Shown here piece by piece: positions 43,214-46,379 of a stretch of DNA of 46,379 nucleotides. The translations under genes were made by a program, and so were the position numbers. A model generated the notes under the pieces. The model saw nothing but the letters and a program-made list of their open reading frames with translations, ran no database searches and was not told the DNA's origin. Position 1 is the stretch's first letter. Each line of letters opens with the position of its first letter. This stretch comes from Candidatus Neomarinimicrobiota bacterium (GTDB lineage Bacteria; Fidelibacterota; Marinisomatia; Marinisomatales; S15-B10), in contig DTTI01000040.1 of assembly GCA_012964825.1 (NCBI GenBank), positions 1 to 46,379 of the forward strand, written 5' to 3'.

Positions 43214-44277
43214 CCTCTCAAGTTGAACTGATGGGAATGACGCGAAATGAACTTCGGCAATTTGTGTCGGAGTTGGGTGAGCAGCGGTTCCGGGGTGACC
43301 AGCTATTTTCGTGGATTCATGAGCATGCTGCTATCGACCTTGACGAAATGACAAACCTGCCCAATCAATTCAGATTACAACTCCGGTCATCAACTTCAAT
43401 GGATATTCCTGAAATTGTGGATGTGGTTCCTTCCGCCGAAACATCATCACAAAAATTCCTGTTCAAACTCAGGGACGGACTGAAGATAGAAACAGTTTTT
43501 CTTCCTGAAGGGAAAAGAAAGACCGTCTGCCTGTCATCTCAGGTTGGATGTCCTCTGGACTGCAAGTTCTGCGCCACAGCTAAGATGGGACTGCTCCGAA
43601 ATTTGACAGCTGGTGAGATTGTTGGGCAACTCTTGGCGGTGCGGCGGGAGACCGGCGAACGGATTACTAATATCGTGTTCATGGGTATGGGGGAGCCGAT
43701 GTTGAACTACCCGAGTGTCCTTAAAGCAGCTTACATAATACATGATAATAATGGAATGAACATCAGTGCCCGGAAGATCATAATCTCTACAGCGGGCATA
43801 GTCAACAGGATCAGACAATTCACCAAAGAGAGGCACCCTTTCAAGCTTGCCCTCAGCCTGAATGCAACGGATGAAACTCAACGTGCAAACCTTATGCCCA
43901 TTAATAAGAAGTACAGTATAAAGGATTGTCTGGAAGCGCTGAAAGAGTATACGGACAGATCACGTAAACGGGTGACGCTGGAATACGTTCTCATGGGTGA
44001 CACAAATGATACTCCCGCGGACGCCCGCCGGCTCGCGTCCTTTATGAAAAAATTAAACTGCAAACTCAATGTAATTCCGTATAACCCCATTGCCGGGGAA
44101 CCATTCAAAAGACCTACGGCCTACCAGTTGGAAAAATTCACTTCAAATGTCATGGGGGGACGAAGCATGGTGACGGTGCGGTGGAGCCAGGGAAAAGATA
44201 TCAATGCTGCATGTGGACAGCTCTATGCTGATAATGAAAAGAAAACTGTCAGGAACCCGATAGCGGTCTCGGAATAA
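43210..44277 (+). CDS. rlmN: 23S rRNA/tRNA adenine-C2 methyltransferase RlmN
   Basis: Radical-SAM enzyme methylating A2503 of 23S rRNA. The 355 residues carry the radical-SAM cluster motif CPLDCKFC (Cys114, Cys118, Cys121), GMGEPMLNY, and the C-terminal catalytic cysteine region ACGQL near Cys335. SAM-binding GEIVGQ and the ISTAGIV segment also match. Overlaps the preceding gene by four bases. Confidence 0.95.
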   Translation: MTSQVELMGMTRNELRQFVSELGEQRFRGDQLFSWIHEHAAIDLDEMTNLPNQFRLQLRSSTSMDIPEIVDVVPSAETSSQKFLFKLRDGLKIETVFLPEGKRKTVCLSSQVGCPLDCKFCATAKMGLLRNLTAGEIVGQLLAVRRETGERITNIVFMGMGEPMLNYPSVLKAAYIIHDNNGMNISARKIIISTAGIVNRIRQFTKERHPFKLALSLNATDETQRANLMPINKKYSIKDCLEALKEYTDRSRKRVTLEYVLMGDTNDTPADARRLASFMKKLNCKLNVIPYNPIAGEPFKRPTAYQLEKFTSNVMGGRSMVTVRWSQGKDINAACGQLYADNEKKTVRNPIAVSE

Positions 44278-44304
44278 ACATTGTAGATTCTGGTTAATGA
44301 AGTG

Positions 44305-44559
44305 ATGTCAAAAATGAGCGATATCAAAATATATACAACAAACTGGTGCCATTATTGCAAAATGGCGAAACGCTATTTTGATGAGCAGGGTTGGTCGTAT
44401 GAAGAGATCAACATCCAGGAGAAGGGTATGAGCAGAGAAGAAATGAAGAAAATTACAGGTGGTGGAATGAGTGTGCCTCAAATTGTGATTGACGGAAAAG
44501 GAATTGGAGGTTACGACAACCTAATGGCAATGGCTTCAGCGGATGAACTACCTGCATAG
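44305..44559 (+). CDS. Glutaredoxin
   Basis: An 84-residue thioredoxin-fold protein with the redox motif WCHYC (Cys15, Cys18), the cis-proline segment MSVPQIVIDG and the GGYDNLMAM glutathione-binding loop. This is the short glutaredoxin type. ATG 44305 is used; GTG 44302 and ATG 44314 are nearby alternatives. It is convergent with the protease-like gene, the stops being ten bases apart. Confidence 0.92.
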   Translation: MSKMSDIKIYTTNWCHYCKMAKRYFDEQGWSYEEINIQEKGMSREEMKKITGGGMSVPQIVIDGKGIGGYDNLMAMASADELPA

Positions 44560-44568
44560 GTCGCCACT

Positions 44569-46335
44569 TTATTTTATCAGCATCACTTTACTTGCTACCG
44601 TTTCCGTCTCACCATCCAGCTTTATAATGTAAGGGCCGCTGGGGAGCTCTCTCGCTTCCAGCGTAACTTCGTTGTAGCCTGCCTGGACATCATCCAGTCT
44701 TATTCTCTTTACCTCCCGTCCTTTTAGATCCACCACGGACAGCGCCACTTCTTCCCAGGTGGGGAGGAAGAATCGGAGTGTGGTGGTGACATTGAAGGGG
44801 TTGGGGAAGTTTGGCGAAAGTGTAATGACGGTGGGTATGATTACATCAGTGTCCACAGTGAGACTGTAGTGGTACCTTACACTCTCGACCGTATCTGTCA
44901 CAACGGCCACCGTGAACATATCCGTGCTTGCCGGAATGGGGATGATCGTCTGTCCCCGGGCCCGGTAAACGTTAAAGCTTCTCCAGCTTTCCTGGATACC
45001 GTTGATGTTATAGCGTAAACTGTCGTTGTAGCTTTCAAAATTCATTTCTATGGCACCTTCCGGAAAGGTAAAACCGATGTAGTGAGTGGCGTTGTGCATC
45101 AGTTCGCTACCGGTATATTCTACCATGGCACCAGAACCATTCAGTGCCACAGAGCGGTGCAACCTCGGTTCAATTCCGTATTCCCGGTAGGCGTCACCTT
45201 CCTCGTAGCGGTAGTCGCCAGCTTCACTATCTGATGTCATCAAATGGTTGGCAACGGCCATTAGGTTCAGCGCTTCTCTAAATGATGAGCCGCGACGACG
45301 TAATACCTGGTCAATGGTATAGATACTGTTGTCAGACTCATCTTTGGTAACATCTTCAACACTTTGTTCAAACATTTTACGTATGGTGGCAGGTCCGCCA
45401 AGATGCTCGGAAAGGTAACGGAAAAAAATCCAGCTGCCGTACCAGTGAGGTCCCCGTGCATAGTCCAGCGCTACCTGAGGCTGTTTCATCCACAACTCCA
45501 AAAAAAAGTAATTGTCATTCAAGTCATCGTAAACTTCATCCTCCATCCAGACGGCCGTGGCTTCCAGGAACCAAATTTTATCCCAGGCATCATAGCCGAA
45601 CTGGATTGCATGAAAAAATTCGTGAGCGAAAGTGACCTGTACACAGGCAGCTTCTTCGCACGGGAATGAGTTGTAATTGTTGTTCATGACAATAAAGCTT
45701 GATGCGGCGTATTCTTCTTTTACTTCGGAGAATTCGTTATTTCCGGACATGAAATAGGCCAGGTACTCGAACTGAGTATACCCATACAGGAGATCCCCAA
45801 GATCAAGGATATAGATGTCGTAGGCGTCGGTGCCGCCGTTATCGGAGTACCATCTGTCAGAGGGCGGACGTGTGTAGCCGTGCTGTCCGATTTCAACAGC
45901 GAAAGTTTCCTCAGCACTAGCTGCCATCAGCTCAACCATGTCAGGAATGCCGTCACTGTCTGAGTCCGTTGAATCTACCGCATGGTATCCTTCCAGTGTG
46001 TAGTGAATTCTGAAAATGCCAGTATCGTAGTGCCACTCCAAACCTTCCGGTCGGCCAAAACCGGCCATTGATCTCTCAGTGTCGATCCCCAGCTCGCTCA
46101 GCTGTTTTTTGGTTTCGGCATCCAGGGCGGGGGCCGTTTCGGCCAGCTGCTTCAGGACAGGTACGCCGCACTTAATAAAGTTGTGGTGCTTTTTCGCAGC
46201 AGTGGAATGTGTGCGCCAGGTCATTTCCCGTACTGCAGCTATCAACTCTTTTGGTGTCAATTGCTTAGGCGGACTGTCCCCGGGAGAGAATGCGCAAGCA
46301 GTGGAAACCAAAAAGAGAAAAAGAACCCGCTTCAC
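44569..46335 (-). CDS. Secreted metalloprotease-like protein with type IX sorting domain
   Basis: The 588-residue product (GTG start) has a signal peptide (about 1-16), a Ca-binding-like repeat DSTDSDSDGIPD at 121-132, and a protease-like region with DRWYSDNGGTDAYDIYILDLG and the zinc motif HEFFH at 238-242. WFLEATAVWMEDEVYDD near 258 is a candidate third-ligand helix. This resembles the MXAN_6640-type putative metalloproteases. The C-terminus is SPNFPNPFNVTTTLRFFLP and, at the very end, PSGPYIIKLDGETETVASKVMLIK, a typical T9SS type A sorting domain. Activity, substrate and export route are inferred. Confidence 0.85.
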   Translation of the reverse strand: MKRVLFLFLVSTACAFSPGDSPPKQLTPKELIAAVREMTWRTHSTAAKKHHNFIKCGVPVLKQLAETAPALDAETKKQLSELGIDTERSMAGFGRPEGLEWHYDTGIFRIHYTLEGYHAVDSTDSDSDGIPDMVELMAASAEETFAVEIGQHGYTRPPSDRWYSDNGGTDAYDIYILDLGDLLYGYTQFEYLAYFMSGNNEFSEVKEEYAASSFIVMNNNYNSFPCEEAACVQVTFAHEFFHAIQFGYDAWDKIWFLEATAVWMEDEVYDDLNDNYFFLELWMKQPQVALDYARGPHWYGSWIFFRYLSEHLGGPATIRKMFEQSVEDVTKDESDNSIYTIDQVLRRRGSSFREALNLMAVANHLMTSDSEAGDYRYEEGDAYREYGIEPRLHRSVALNGSGAMVEYTGSELMHNATHYIGFTFPEGAIEMNFESYNDSLRYNINGIQESWRSFNVYRARGQTIIPIPASTDMFTVAVVTDTVESVRYHYSLTVDTDVIIPTVITLSPNFPNPFNVTTTLRFFLPTWEEVALSVVDLKGREVKRIRLDDVQAGYNEVTLEARELPSGPYIIKLDGETETVASKVMLIK

Positions 46336-46379
46336 GAATCATCCGCCACATCACGCTCTCTCCGGTGGCTCATGGCATC
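46332..46379 (-). CDS. C-terminal fragment of an upstream gene
   Basis: Minus-strand frame open from the window edge: DAMSHRRERDVADDS followed by TGA at 46334-46332, which overlaps the GTG start of the protease gene (GTGA). Sixteen codons fit the window edge exactly. Too short to name; only the overlap supports it. Confidence 0.35.
   Translation of the reverse strand, partial: DAMSHRRERDVADDS

Overview
The window is a gene-dense bacterial chromosome segment, nearly all core genome. It most likely comes from the Fibrobacteres-Chlorobi-Bacteroidetes (FCB) side of the tree, and a Marinimicrobia/SAR406-like organism fits best. The lineage call is an inference. It rests on a secreted metalloprotease-like protein ending in a type IX secretion (Por) type sorting domain (SPNFPNPFN motif), a bacterial geranylgeranylglyceryl-phosphate synthase-like gene, a B12-dependent ribonucleotide reductase, a fused formiminotransferase-cyclodeaminase, and frequent TTG/GTG starts. 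No rRNA is present to settle it.

Layout. 1-14184 (+) is one long tuf/S10-spc-alpha ribosomal cluster: the tuf tail, then rpsJ through rplO, secY, map, rpmJ, rpsM, rpsK, rpsD, rpoA and rplQ. adk and infA are missing from their usual places. 14201-19086 (+) holds a GHL10-type secreted protein, hutU, hutI, a small secreted protein and a DUF350-type membrane protein, closed by a strong terminator. 19191-24260 (+) holds efp, accB, accC, gcvH, the GGGP synthase homologue, a broken phosphoheptose-isomerase (gmhA) gene and a XerC/D-like recombinase with an altered catalytic motif. 24254-29340 (+) holds an M50 protease, a 42-residue membrane peptide, the FTCD fusion, mutL and miaA. 29378-32235 (+) is a pyrimidine operon, pyrR-pyrB-pyrC, behind a PyrR-type RNA attenuator that can be drawn base by base. 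32236-36079 (+) is rplM-rpsI-rpsB-tsf-pyrH-frr behind a structured leader. 36082-39520 (-) holds an OGG-like DNA glycosylase and nrdJ, with a consensus sigma70 promoter and an operator-like palindrome. 39571-41194 (+) holds tRNA-Gly(CCC), der and initiator tRNA-Met. The right end holds two unknown envelope proteins (-), an unknown secreted protein, rlmN and a glutaredoxin (+), and the sorting-domain protease-like gene (-).

How the genes work together. Most of the window builds or services the translation machinery: ribosomal proteins, EF-Tu/Ts/P, RRF, Der, RlmN, MiaA, Map and two tRNAs. Histidine degradation is represented by hutU, hutI and FTCD, but hutH is not here. Pyrimidine synthesis appears to be controlled by RNA attenuation. 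I found no CRISPR array, insertion sequence, prophage or defence island. The most interesting items are the PyrR attenuator, the decayed gmhA/xer pair, the charged tails on L5, L17 and S2, the repeat flanking tRNA-Gly, and a tRNA-like relic after tRNA-fMet.
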